From contig NW_027288510.1 in NCBI RefSeq assembly GCF_037038585.1, positions 687,001 through 751,000 on the forward strand: a DNA stretch of 64,000 nucleotides. The letters are read 5' to 3'. How positions within the stretch are numbered: position 1 is the stretch's first letter; every line of letters starts with the position of its first letter. The position numbers and the translations under genes are program-made. The stretch is from Patagioenas fasciata (Eukaryota; Chordata; Aves; Columbiformes; Columbidae). Of this stretch, positions 1 through 12,900 are shown in pieces. Under the pieces are notes generated by a model. That model worked only from the letters and a program-made list of their open reading frames with translations. It had not been told where the DNA came from and ran no database searches.

Positions 1-3000
1 CAGGGCTCATTGTGACATCGCAGGACCCCCCTTTGTCCCCAGAGCCCATTGTGAAAACCAGGGGACCCCCTTTGTCCCCAGGGCCCATTGTGACATCGCA
101 GGACCACCCTGGTCCCCAGGGCCCATTGTGACATCCTGGGCACCCCTTTTGTCCCCACGGCCCATTGTGGCACTATGGGGACCCCCTTTGTCACTGGGGC
201 CCATTGTGACATCCCAGGACCCCACTTTGTCCCCAGGGCTGATTGTGACGTCCCAGGGCCACTCTGTGTCCCCAGGGCCCATTGTGACACTTTAGGGACC
301 CCTCTTTGTCCCCAGGGCCCATTGTGACGTCCCAGGACCCCCCATTGTTCCCAGGGCCCATTGTGATGTCCTGGGGAGCCCCCTCTGTTCCCAGGGCTCA
401 TTGTGACTTTCAGGGGACCCCCCCTTGTCCCCAGGGCTGATTGTGACGTCCTAGGGCCCCTCTGTGTCCCCAATGCCCATTGTGACATCCCATGACCCCC
501 CTTTGTCCCCAGTGCTATTGCGAAATCCTGGGGACCCCTTTTATCCCCAGGGCCCATTGTGACACCATGGGGAACCCCTTTGTCACTGGGGGCCATTGTG
601 ACATTCCAGGATTCCACTTTGTCCCCAGGGCTCGTTCTGACACCTTGGGGACTCCCATTGTCCCCAGGGCCCATTGTGACGTCTTAGGACCCCCCATTTT
701 CCCCAGGCCCCATTGTGACATTCAGGGCACCCCCTTGTCCCCAGGGCCCATTGTGACATTCCGGGGACGCCTCTTTGTACCCAGGGCACACTGTGACATC
801 CTGGGGACCCCCCCTTGTCACTGGGGCCCATTGTGACATCCCAGGACCCCCCATTGTCCCCGGGGCCCATTGTGACGTCCCAGGACCCCCCATTGTCCCC
901 AGGGCCCATTGTGACATCCTCAGCACCCCCTTGTCCCCAGGGCCCATTGTGACATTCAGGGGACCCCTCTTTTTCCCCAGGGCCCATTGTGACATCCTGG
1001 GGACCCCCCCTTGTCCCCAGGGCCCATTGTGACGTCCCAGGACCCGCCATTGTCCCCAGGGCCCATTGTGACATCCTGGGGATCCCTGCTTGTCCCCATG
1101 GCCCATTGGGACGTCCCAGGACCCGCCATTGTCCCCAGGGCCCATTGTGACATTCTAGGGATCCCTCCTTGTCCCCAGGAACAATTGGGACGTCCCAGGA
1201 CCCCCATTGTCCCCAGGACCCATTGTGACATTCAGGGGCCCCCGTTTGTCACTGGGGCCCATTGTGACATCCCAGGACCCCACATTGTCCCCAGGGCCCT
1301 TGTGACATCCTGGGGACACCCCCTTATCTCCAGGGCCCATTGTGACATCCTGGGAATCCCTCCTTGTCACTGGGGCCCATTTTGACATTCAGGGGACCCC
1401 CCATTGTCCCCAGGGCCCATTGTGACATCCTCTGCACCCCCTTGTCACCAGGGCCCATTGTGACATTCAGGGGACCCCTCTTAGTCCCCAGGGCCCATTG
1501 TGACATCCTGGGGACCCCACTTGTCCCCAGGACCCATTGTGACACTATGGGGACCCCCCCTTGTGCCCAGTGCCCATTGTGACACCGTGGGTACCACCCT
1601 TGTCTGCAGGGCTCATTGTTTCATCCCAGGACCCCCCATTGTCCCCAGGGCCCATTGTGACATTCAGGGGACCCCCCTTTGTCCCCAGGGCCCATTCTGA
1701 TACCGTGGGGACCCCCTTTGTCCCCAGGGCCCATTGTGACATCCTGGGGACCCTCCTTGTCCCCAGAGCCCATTGTGACATCCAGGGGACCCCCTTTGTC
1801 CCCAGGGCCCATTGTGGTACCATAGGGACCCCCTTTGTCACTAGTGCCCATTGTGACATCCCAGGACCCCCCCTAGTCCCCAGGGCCCATTGTGACATCC
1901 TGGGGACCCTCCTTGTCCCCAGAGCCCATTGTGACATCCAGGGGACCCCCTTTGTCCCCAGGGCCCATTGTGGCACCATAGGGACCCCCTTTGTCACTGG
2001 GGCCCATTGTGACATCCCAGGACCCCCCTCTGGTCCCCAGGCCCCATTGTGACATCCTGGGGACCCCTTTGTCCCAAGACTTCATTGTGACATCCTGGGG
2101 ACCCCCCTTGTCCTCAGGGTCCATTGTGACAGCCCAGGACTTTACATTTTCCCCAGGACCCATTGTGACATCCTGGGGCCACCCCCTTGCTCCCAGGGCC
2201 CGTTGTGGCACCGTGGGGACACCGCGTTTGTCCCCAGGGCCCATTGTGACATCCCAGGACCCCCCTTTGTACCCAGGGCCATTGTAGCACCATGGGGTCC
2301 CCTTTGACCCCATGGCCCATTGTGGCACCTAGGCAACCCCTTTTGTCCCCAGGGCCCATTGTGACATTCTTGGACCCGACTTTGTCCCCAGGGCCTATTG
2401 TGACACCATGGGGACCCCTCCTTGTCACTGGGGACCCATTGTGACACCATGGGGACCCCCCCTTGTCCTCAGGACTCATTCTCACATCCTGGACACCCCC
2501 CATTGTCCCCAGGGCCCATTGTGACATCCACTGCACCCCCTTGTCCCCAGGGCCCATTGTGACATTCAGGGGACCCCTCTTTGTCCCCAGGGCCCATTGT
2601 GACATCCTGGGGACCACCCCTTGTCCCCAGGGCCCATTGTGACGTCCCAGGACCCCCCACTGTCCCCAGGGCCCATTGTGACATTCAGGGGACCCCCCTT
2701 TGTCCCCAGGGCCCATTGTGACATCCTGGGGACCCCCCCTTGTCCCCAGGGCCCATTGTGACGTCCCAGGACCCCCCACTGTCCCCAGGGCCCATTGTGA
2801 CATTCAGGGGACCCCCCTTTGTCCCCAGGGCCCATTCTGATACCGTGGGGACCCCCTTTGTCCCCAGGGCCCATTGTGACATGCTGGGGACGCTCTTTGT
2901 CCACAGGGCCCATTGTGACATCCTGGGGACCCTCCTTGTCCCCAGAGCCCATTGTGACATCCCAGGACCACACTTTGTCCCCAGGGCTTATTGTGACACC

Positions 3001-4029
3001 ATGGGGATCTCCCTTGTCCCCAGGGCCCATTGTGACATCCCACGACCCCCCTTTGTCCCCAGTGCTATTGTGAAATCCTGGGGACCCCTTTTGTCCCCAG
3101 GGCCCATTGTGACACCATGGGGAACCCCTTTGTCACTGGGGGCCATTGTGACATTCCAGGATTCCACTTTGTCCCCAGGGCTCGTTCTGACACCTTGGGG
3201 ACTCCCATTGTCCCCAGGGCCCATTGTGACATCCTGGGCAACCCCATTGTCCCCAGGGCCCATTGTGACATCCTGGGGACCCCCATTGTCCCCAGGGCCC
3301 TTTGTGACATTCCAGGACCCCCCATTGTCCCCAGGGCCCATTGTGACATCCACTGCACCCCCTTGTCCCCAGGGCCCATTGTGACATTCAGGGGACCCCT
3401 CTTTGTCCCCAGGGCCCATTGTGACATTCAGGGGACCCCCCCTTGTCACTGGGGCCCATTGTGACGTCCCAGGACCCCCCATTGTCCCCAGGGCCCATTG
3501 TGACATCCTGGGGATCCCTCCTTGTCCCCAGGGCCCGTTGTGACGTCCCAGGACCCCCCATTGTCCCCAGGGCCCATTGCGACATTCAGGGGGCCCCTTT
3601 GTCACTGGGGCCCATTATGACATCCCAGGACCCCACATTGTCCCCAGGACACATTGTGACATCCTGGGGACCCCATTTTCCCCAGGACCCATTGTGACAC
3701 TATGGGTACCCCCCCTTGTCCCCAGGGCCAATTGTGACATCCCAGGACCCCCCATTGTTCCCAGGGCCCATTGTGATGTCCTTGGGAGCCCCCTCTCTTC
3801 CCAGGGCTCATTGTGACTCTCAGGGGACCCCACCTTGTCCCCAGGACTGACTGTGACGTCCTAGGGCCCCTCTGTGTCCCCAGGGCCCATTGTGACGTCC
3901 CAGGACCCCCATTGTCCCCAGGGCCCATTGTGACATCCTCGGCACCCCCTTGTCCCCAGGGCCCATTGTGACATTCAGGGGACCCCTCTTTGTCCCCAGG
4001 GCCCATTGTGACATCCTGGGGACCCCCTC

Positions 4030-6200
4030 TTGTCCCCAGGGCCCATTGTGACGTCCCAGGACCCCCCATTGTCCCCAGGGCCCATTGTGATATCCTGGGG
4101 ATCCCTCCTTGTCCCCAGGGCCCATTGTGACGTCCCAGGACCCCCCATTGTCCCCAGGGCCCATTGTGACATTCAGGGGACCCCCTTTGTCACTGGGGCC
4201 CATTGTGACATCCCAGGACCCCCCTTTGTCCCCAGGGCCCATTGTGACATCCTGGGGATCCCCATGTCACTGGGGCCCATTGTGACGTCCCAGGACCCCG
4301 CATTGTCCCCAGAGCCCATTGTGACATCCTGGAGACCCCCTTTGTCTCCAGGGCCCATTGTGACGTCCCAGGACCCCCCATTGTCCCCAGGGTCCATTGT
4401 TACATCCTGGGGACCACCTTGTCACTGGGACCCATCATGACACCATGGGGACCCTCCTTGTCACTGGGGACCCATTGTGACACCATGGGGACCCCCCCTT
4501 GTCCTCAGGGCCCATTGTGACATCCTGGGCATCCCCCCTGTCCCCCGGGACCATTGTAACACCGTGCGGACCCCCTTTGTCCCCACGGCCCATTGTGACA
4601 CTGTGGTGAACCCCCTTGTCCCCAGGTCCTATTGTTACGTCCCAGGAACCCCCATTGTCCCCAGGACCCATTGTGACACCTTGGGGACCCCCTTGTCACT
4701 GGAGACCCATTGTGACAGCATGGGGACCACCCCTTGTCCTCAGGGCCTATTGTGAACATCCTGGGGAACCTCCATTGTCCCCAGAGCCCATTGTGAGTTC
4801 CTGGAGACCCCCTTGTCCCCAGGTCCCATTGTGACATCCTGGGGAGCCTCTTTGTCCCCAGGGCCCATTGTGACATCCTGGGGACCTCCTTGTCCCCAGG
4901 ACCCATCCTGGCACCGTGGAGACCTCCCTTGTCACTGGGGACCCATTGTGACACCATGGGGACCTCCCTTTGTCCTCAGGGCCCATTGAGACATCCTGGG
5001 GACCCCCTTTGTCACTGGAGACCCATTGTGGCATCCCAGGAACCCCATTGTCCCAAGGGCCCATTGTGACATCCTGGGGACCCCCCTTTGTCTCCAGGAC
5101 ATATTGTGACACCGTGGGGACCACATTAGTCCCCAGGGCCCATTGTGACATCCTAGGGATCCCCTCTTGTCCCCAGGGCCCCCCATTGTCCCCAGGGCCC
5201 ATTGTGACATCCTGGGGACGCCCTTTGTCCCCAGGGCCCATTTTGACACCGTCGACACCCCCCTTTGTCCCCAGGGCCCATTGTGACATCCTGGGGACCC
5301 TCCTTGTCCCCAGAGGCCATTGTGACATCCAGGGGACCCCCTTTGTCCCCAGGGCCCATTGTGACATCCTGGGGTCCCCCCTTTGTCCCCGGGGCCCATT
5401 GTGATATCCTGGGGATCCCTCCTTGTCCCCAGGGCCCATTGTGACGTCCCAGGACCCCCCATTGTCCCTAGGGCCCATTGTGACATTCAGGGGACCCCCT
5501 TTGTCACTGGGGCCCATTGTGACATCCCAGGACCCCCCTTTGTCCCCAGGGCCCATTGTGACATCCTGGGGATCCCCATGTCACTGGGGCCCATTGTGAC
5601 GTCCCAGGACCCCGCATTGTCCCCAGAGCCCATTGTGACATCCTGGAGACCCCCTTTGTCTCCAGGGCCCATTGTGACGTCCCAGGACCCCCCATTGTCC
5701 CCAGGGTCCATTGTTACATCCTGGGGACCCCCTTGTCACTGGGACCCATCATGACACCATGGGGACCCTCCTTGTCACTGGGGACCCATTGTGACACCAT
5801 GGGGACCCCCCCTTGTCCTCAGGGCCCATTGTGACATCCTGGGCATCCCCCCTGTCCCCCGGGACCATTGTAACACCACCGTGCTGACCCCCTTTGTCCC
5901 CAGGGCCCATTGTGACACTGTGGGGAACCCCCTTGTCCCCAGGACCTATTGTTACGTCCCAGGACCCCCCATTGTCCCCAGGGCCCTTTGTGACACCTTG
6001 GGGACCCCCTTGTCACTGGAGACCCATTGTGACAGCATGGGGACCACCCCTTGTCCTCAGGGCCTATTGTGAACATCCTGGGGAACCTCCATTGTCCCCA
6101 GAGCCTATTGTGATTTCCTGGAGACCCCCTTTGTCCCCAGGGCCCATTGTGACATCCTGGGGTCCCCCCTTTGTCCCCAGGGCCCATTGAAATGTCCCAG
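4030..6200 (+). repeat. 1,314-bp duplication nested inside each higher-order repeat
   Basis: Sequence from about 4.03 to 4.9 kb recurs at an offset of 1,314 bp (for example 4173-4397 and 5487-5711 match). The same pair recurs in the second and third 4,377-bp copies (8550/9864 and 12927/14241). The two halves have diverged slightly, for example an inserted triplet near 5878, so this duplication is older than the amplification of the larger unit. Confidence 0.85.
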
Positions 6201-6599
6201 GATCACCGTTTGTCCCCAGGGTTCATTGTGACATCCTGGGGACCCCATTTGTCCCCACGGCCCATTGTGGCACCATGGGGAACCCCTTTGTCACTGGGGC
6301 CCATTGTGACATCCCAGGACCCCACTTTGTCCCCAGGGCTTATTGTGACACCATGGGGATCTCCCTTGTCCCCAGGGCCCATTGTGACATCCCATGACCC
6401 CCCTTTATCCCCAGTGCTATTGTGAAATACTGGGGACCCCTTTTGTCCCCAGGGCCCATTGTGGCACCATAGGGAACCCCTTTGTCAGTGGCGGCCATTG
6501 TGACATCCCAGGATTCCACTTTGTCCCCAGGGCTCGTTCTGACACCTTGGGGACTCCCATTGTCCCCAGGGCCCATTGTGACATCCTGGGCAACCCCAT

Positions 6600-6960
6600 T
6601 GTCCCCAGGGCCCATTGTGACATCTGGGGAACGCCCTTGTCCCCAGGAGCCGTCGTGGCACTGTGGGGACCCTCCTTGTCACTTGGGCCCATTGTGACAC
6701 CATGGGGACCCCCCCTTTGTCCCCAGTGCCCATTGTGACATCCTGTGCGCCCCCCTTTGTCCCCAGGGTCCATTGTGACATCTGGGGAACGCCCTTGTCC
6801 CCAGGAGCCGTCGTGGCACTGTGGGGACCCTCCTTGTCACTTGGGCCCATTGTGACACCATGGGGACCCCCCCTTTGTCCCCAGTGCCCATTGTGACATC
6901 CTGTGCGCCCCCCTTTGTCCCCAGGGTCCATTGTGACATCCTGGGCAACCCCATTGTCCC
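6600..6960 (+). repeat. 158-bp tandem duplication within the higher-order repeat
   Basis: A stretch containing GGGGAACGCCCTTGTCCCC and GGAGCCGTCGTGGCACTG at about 6635 recurs about 158 bp later at about 6785, with matching flanks. This is four 39-bp units duplicated together. It is also present in the other two large copies (about 11.0 and 15.4 kb). Confidence 0.75.
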
Positions 6961-9900
6961 CAGGGCCCATTGTGAAATCTGGGGGACGCCCTTGTCTCCA
7001 GGACCCATCGTGGCACCGTGGGGACCCTCCTTGTCACTTGGGCCCATTGTGACACCATGGGGACCCCCACTTTGTCTCCAGTACCCATTGTGACATCCTG
7101 GGGATCCCTCCTTGTCCCCAGGGCCCATTGTGACGTCCCAGGACCCCCTTTGTCACTGGGGCCCATTGTGACATCCTGTGGACCCCACATTGTCCCCAGG
7201 GCCCATTGTGACATCCTGGGGACCCCACTTGTCCCCAGGACCCATTGTGACACTATGGGAACCCCCCCTTGTGCCCAGAGCCCATTGTGACACTGTGGGT
7301 ACCACCCTTGTCCGCAGGGCTCATTGTGACATCCCAGGACCCCCCTTTGTCCCCAGGGCTCATTGTGACATTCTAGGACCCCACTTTGTCCCCAGGGCCT
7401 ATTGTGACACCATGGGGAACCCTCCTTGTCACTGGGAACCCATTGTGACACCATGGGGACCCCCCCTTTGTCCCCAGGGCCCATTGTCACATCCTGCGCA
7501 CCCCCCTTTGTCCCCAGGGTCCATTGTGACATCCTGGGCAACCCCATTGTCCCCAGGGCCCATTGTGACATCTAGGGGGACTCCCTTGTCCCCAGGACCC
7601 ATCGTGGCACCGTGGGGTCCCCCATTGTTCCCAGGGCCCATTGTGACGTCCCAGGACCCCCATTGTCCCCAGGGCCCATTGTGACATCCCAGGACCCCAC
7701 TTTGTCCCCAGGGCTTATTGTGACACCATGGGGATCTCCCTTGTCCCCAGGGCCCATTGTGACATCCCAGGACCCCCCATTGTCCCCAGGGCCCATTGTG
7801 ACATCCTGGGGACCCCACTTGTCCCCAGGACCCATTGTGACACTATGGGGACCCCCCCTTGTGCCCAGGGCCCATTGTGAAACCGTGGGTACCACCCTTG
7901 TCTGCAGGGCTCATTGTGACATCCCAGGACCCCCCATTGTCCCCAGGGCCCATTGTGACATTCAGGGGACCCCCCTTTGTCCCCAGGGCCCATTCTGATA
8001 CCGTGGGGACCCCCTTTGTCCCCAGGGCCCATTGTGACATGCTGGGGACGCTCTTTGTCCCCAGGGCCCATTGTGACATCCTGGGGACCCTCCTTGTCCC
8101 CAGAGCCCATTGTGACATCCAGGGGACCCCCTTTGTCCCCAGGGCCCATTGTGAAATCCTGGGGACCCTCCTTGTCCCCAGAGCCCATTGTGACATCCAG
8201 GGGACCCCCTTTGTCCCCAGGGCCCATTGTGGCACCATAGGGACCCCCTTTGTCACTGGGGCCCATTGTGACATCCCAGGACCCCCCATTGTCCCCAGGG
8301 CCCATTGTGACATCCTCGGCACCCCCTTGTCCCCAGGGCCCATTGTGACATTCAGGGGACCCCTCTTTGTCCCCAGGGCCCATTGTGACATCCTGGGGAC
8401 CCCCTCTTGTCCCCAGGGCCCATTGTGACGTCCCAGGACCCCCCATTGTCCCCAGGGCCCATTGTGATATCCTGGGGATCCCTCCTTGTCCCCAGGGCCC
8501 ATTGTGACATCCCAGGACCCCCCATTGTCCCCAGGGCCCATTGTGACATTCAGGGGACCCCCTTTGTCACTGGGGCCCATTGTGACATCCCAGGACCCCC
8601 CTTTGTCCCCAGGGCCCATTGTGACATCCTGGGGATCCCCATGTCACTGGGGCCCATTGTGACGTCCCAGGACCCCGCATTGTCCCCAGAGCCCATTGTG
8701 ACATCCTGGAGACCCCCTTTGTCTCCAGGGCCCATTGTGACGTCCCAGGACCCCCCATTGTCCCCAGGGTCCATTGTTACATCCTGGGGACCACCTTGTC
8801 ACTGGGACCCATCATGACACCATGGGGACCCTCCTTGTCACTGGGGACCCATTGTGACACCATGGGGACCCCCCCTTGTCCTCAGGGCCCATTGTGACAT
8901 CCTGGGCATCCCCCCTGTCCCCCGGGACCATTGTAACACCGTGCGGACCCCCTTTGTCCCCACGGCCCATTGTGACACTGTGGTGAACCCCCTTGTCCCC
9001 AGGTCCTATTGTTACGTCCCAGGAACCCCCATTGTCCCCAGGACCCATTGTGACACCTTGGGGACCCCCTTGTCACTGGAGACCCATTGTGACAGCATGG
9101 GGACCACCCCTTGTCCTCAGGGCCTATTGTGAACATCCTGGGGAACCTCCATTGTCCCCAGAGCCCATTGTGAGTTCCTGGAGACCCCCTTGTCCCCAGG
9201 TCCCATTGTGACATCCTGGGGAGCCTCTTTGTCCCCAGGGCCCATTGTGACATCCTGGGGACCTCCTTGTCCCCAGGACCCATCCTGGCACCGTGGAGAC
9301 CTCCCTTGTCACTGGGGACCCATTGTGACACCATGGGGACCTCCCTTTGTCCTCAGGGCCCATTGAGACATCCTGGGGACCCCCTTTGTCACTGGAGACC
9401 CATTGTGGCATCCCAGGAACCCCATTGTCCCAAGGGCCCATTGTGACATCCTGGGGACCCCCCTTTGTCTCCAGGACATATTGTGACACCGTGGGGACCA
9501 CATTAGTCCCCAGGGCCCATTGTGACATCCTAGGGATCCCCTCTTGTCCCCAGGGCCCCCCATTGTCCCCAGGGCCCATTGTGACATCCTGGGGACGCCC
9601 TTTGTCCCCAGGGCCCATTTTGACACCGTCGACACCCCCCTTTGTCCCCAGGGCCCATTGTGACATCCTGGGGACCCTCCTTGTCCCCAGAGGCCATTGT
9701 GACATCCAGGGGACCCCCTTTGTCCCCAGGGCCCATTGTGACATCCTGGGGTCCCCCCTTTGTCCCCGGGGCCCATTGTGATATCCTGGGGATCCCTCCT
9801 TGTCCCCAGGGCCCATTGTGACGTCCCAGGACCCCCCATTGTCCCTAGGGCCCATTGTGACATTCAGGGGACCCCCTTTGTCACTGGGGCCCATTGTGAC

Positions 9901-12900
9901 ATCCCAGGACCCCCCTTTGTCCCCAGGGCCCATTGTGACATCCTGGGGATCCCCATGTCACTGGGGCCCATTGTGACGTCCCAGGACCCCGCATTGTCCC
10001 CAGAGCCCATTGTGACATCCTGGAGACCCCCTTTGTCTCCAGGGCCCATTGTGACGTCCCAGGACCCCCCATTGTCCCCAGGGTCCATTGTTACATCCTG
10101 GGGACCCCCTTGTCACTGGGACCCATCATGACACCATGGGGACCCTCCTTGTCACTGGGGACCCATTGTGACACCATGGGGACCCCCCCTTGTCCTCAGG
10201 GCCCATTGTGACATCCTGGGCATCCCCCCTGTCCCCCGGGACCATTGTAACACCACCGTGCTGACCCCCTTTGTCCCCAGGGCCCATTGTGACACTGTGG
10301 GGAACCCCCTTGTCCCCAGGACCTATTGTTACGTCCCAGGACCCCCCATTGTCCCCAGGGCCCTTTGTGACACCTTGGGGACCCCCTTGTCACTGGAGAC
10401 CCATTGTGACAGCATGGGGACCACCCCTTGTCCTCAGGGCCTATTGTGAACATCCTGGGGAACCTCCATTGTCCCCAGAGCCTATTGTGATTTCCTGGAG
10501 ACCCCCTTTGTCCCCAGGGCCCATTGTGACATCCTGGGGTCCCCCCTTTGTCCCCAGGGCCCATTGAAATGTCCCAGGATCACCGTTTGTCCCCAGGGTT
10601 CATTGTGACATCCTGGGGACCCCATTTGTCCCCACGGCCCATTGTGGCACCATGGGGAACCCCTTTGTCACTGGGGCCCATTGTGACATCCCAGGACCCC
10701 ACTTTGTCCCCAGGGCTTATTGTGACACCATGGGGATCTCCCTTGTCCCCAGGGCCCATTGTGACATCCCATGACCCCCCTTTATCCCCAGTGCTATTGT
10801 GAAATACTGGGGACCCCTTTTGTCCCCAGGGCCCATTGTGGCACCATAGGGAACCCCTTTGTCAGTGGCGGCCATTGTGACATCCCAGGATTCCACTTTG
10901 TCCCCAGGGCTCGTTCTGACACCTTGGGGACTCCCATTGTCCCCAGGGCCCATTGTGACATCCTGGGCAACCCCATTGTCCCCAGGGCCCATTGTGACAT
11001 CTGGGGAACGCCCTTGTCCCCAGGAGCCGTCGTGGCACTGTGGGGACCCTCCTTGTCACTTGGGCCCATTGTGACACCATGGGGACCCCCCCTTTGTCCC
11101 CAGTGCCCATTGTGACATCCTGTGCGCCCCCCTTTGTCCCCAGGGTCCATTGTGACATCTGGGGAACGCCCTTGTCCCCAGGAGCCGTCGTGGCACTGTG
11201 GGGACCCTCCTTGTCACTTGGGCCCATTGTGACACCATGGGGACCCCCCCTTTGTCCCCAGTGCCCATTGTGACATCCTGTGCGCCCCCCTTTGTCCCCA
11301 GGGTCCATTGTGACATCCTGGGCAACCCCATTGTCCCCAGGGCCCATTGTGAAATCTGGGGGACGCCCTTGTCTCCAGGACCCATCGTGGCACCGTGGGG
11401 ACCCTCCTTGTCACTTGGGCCCATTGTGACACCATGGGGACCCCCACTTTGTCTCCAGTACCCATTGTGACATCCTGGGGATCCCTCCTTGTCCCCAGGG
11501 CCCATTGTGACGTCCCAGGACCCCCTTTGTCACTGGGGCCCATTGTGACATCCTGTGGACCCCACATTGTCCCCAGGGCCCATTGTGACATCCTGGGGAC
11601 CCCACTTGTCCCCAGGACCCATTGTGACACTATGGGAACCCCCCCTTGTGCCCAGAGCCCATTGTGACACTGTGGGTACCACCCTTGTCCGCAGGGCTCA
11701 TTGTGACATCCCAGGACCCCCCTTTGTCCCCAGGGCTCATTGTGACATTCTAGGACCCCACTTTGTCCCCAGGGCCTATTGTGACACCATGGGGAACCCT
11801 CCTTGTCACTGGGAACCCATTGTGACACCATGGGGACCCCCCCTTTGTCCCCAGGGCCCATTGTCACATCCTGCGCACCCCCCTTTGTCCCCAGGGTCCA
11901 TTGTGACATCCTGGGCAACCCCATTGTCCCCAGGGCCCATTGTGACATCTAGGGGGACTCCCTTGTCCCCAGGACCCATCGTGGCACCGTGGGGTCCCCC
12001 ATTGTTCCCAGGGCCCATTGTGACGTCCCAGGACCCCCATTGTCCCCAGGGCCCATTGTGACATCCCAGGACCCCACTTTGTCCCCAGGGCTTATTGTGA
12101 CACCATGGGGATCTCCCTTGTCCCCAGGGCCCATTGTGACATCCCAGGACCCCCCATTGTCCCCAGGGCCCATTGTGACATCCTGGGGACCCCACTTGTC
12201 CCCAGGACCCATTGTGACACTATGGGGACCCCCCCTTGTGCCCAGGGCCCATTGTGAAACCGTGGGTACCACCCTTGTCTGCAGGGCTCATTGTGACATC
12301 CCAGGACCCCCCATTGTCCCCAGGGCCCATTGTGACATTCAGGGGACCCCCCTTTGTCCCCAGGGCCCATTCTGATACCGTGGGGACCCCCTTTGTCCCC
12401 AGGGCCCATTGTGACATGCTGGGGACGCTCTTTGTCCCCAGGGCCCATTGTGACATCCTGGGGACCCTCCTTGTCCCCAGAGCCCATTGTGACATCCAGG
12501 GGACCCCCTTTGTCCCCAGGGCCCATTGTGAAATCCTGGGGACCCTCCTTGTCCCCAGAGCCCATTGTGACATCCAGGGGACCCCCTTTGTCCCCAGGGC
12601 CCATTGTGGCACCATAGGGACCCCCTTTGTCACTGGGGCCCATTGTGACATCCCAGGACCCCCCATTGTCCCCAGGGCCCATTGTGACATCCTCGGCACC
12701 CCCTTGTCCCCAGGGCCCATTGTGACATTCAGGGGACCCCTCTTTGTCCCCAGGGCCCATTGTGACATCCTGGGGACCCCCTCTTGTCCCCAGGGCCCAT
12801 TGTGACGTCCCAGGACCCCCCATTGTCCCCAGGGCCCATTGTGATATCCTGGGGATCCCTCCTTGTCCCCAGGGCCCATTGTGACATCCCAGGACCCCCC

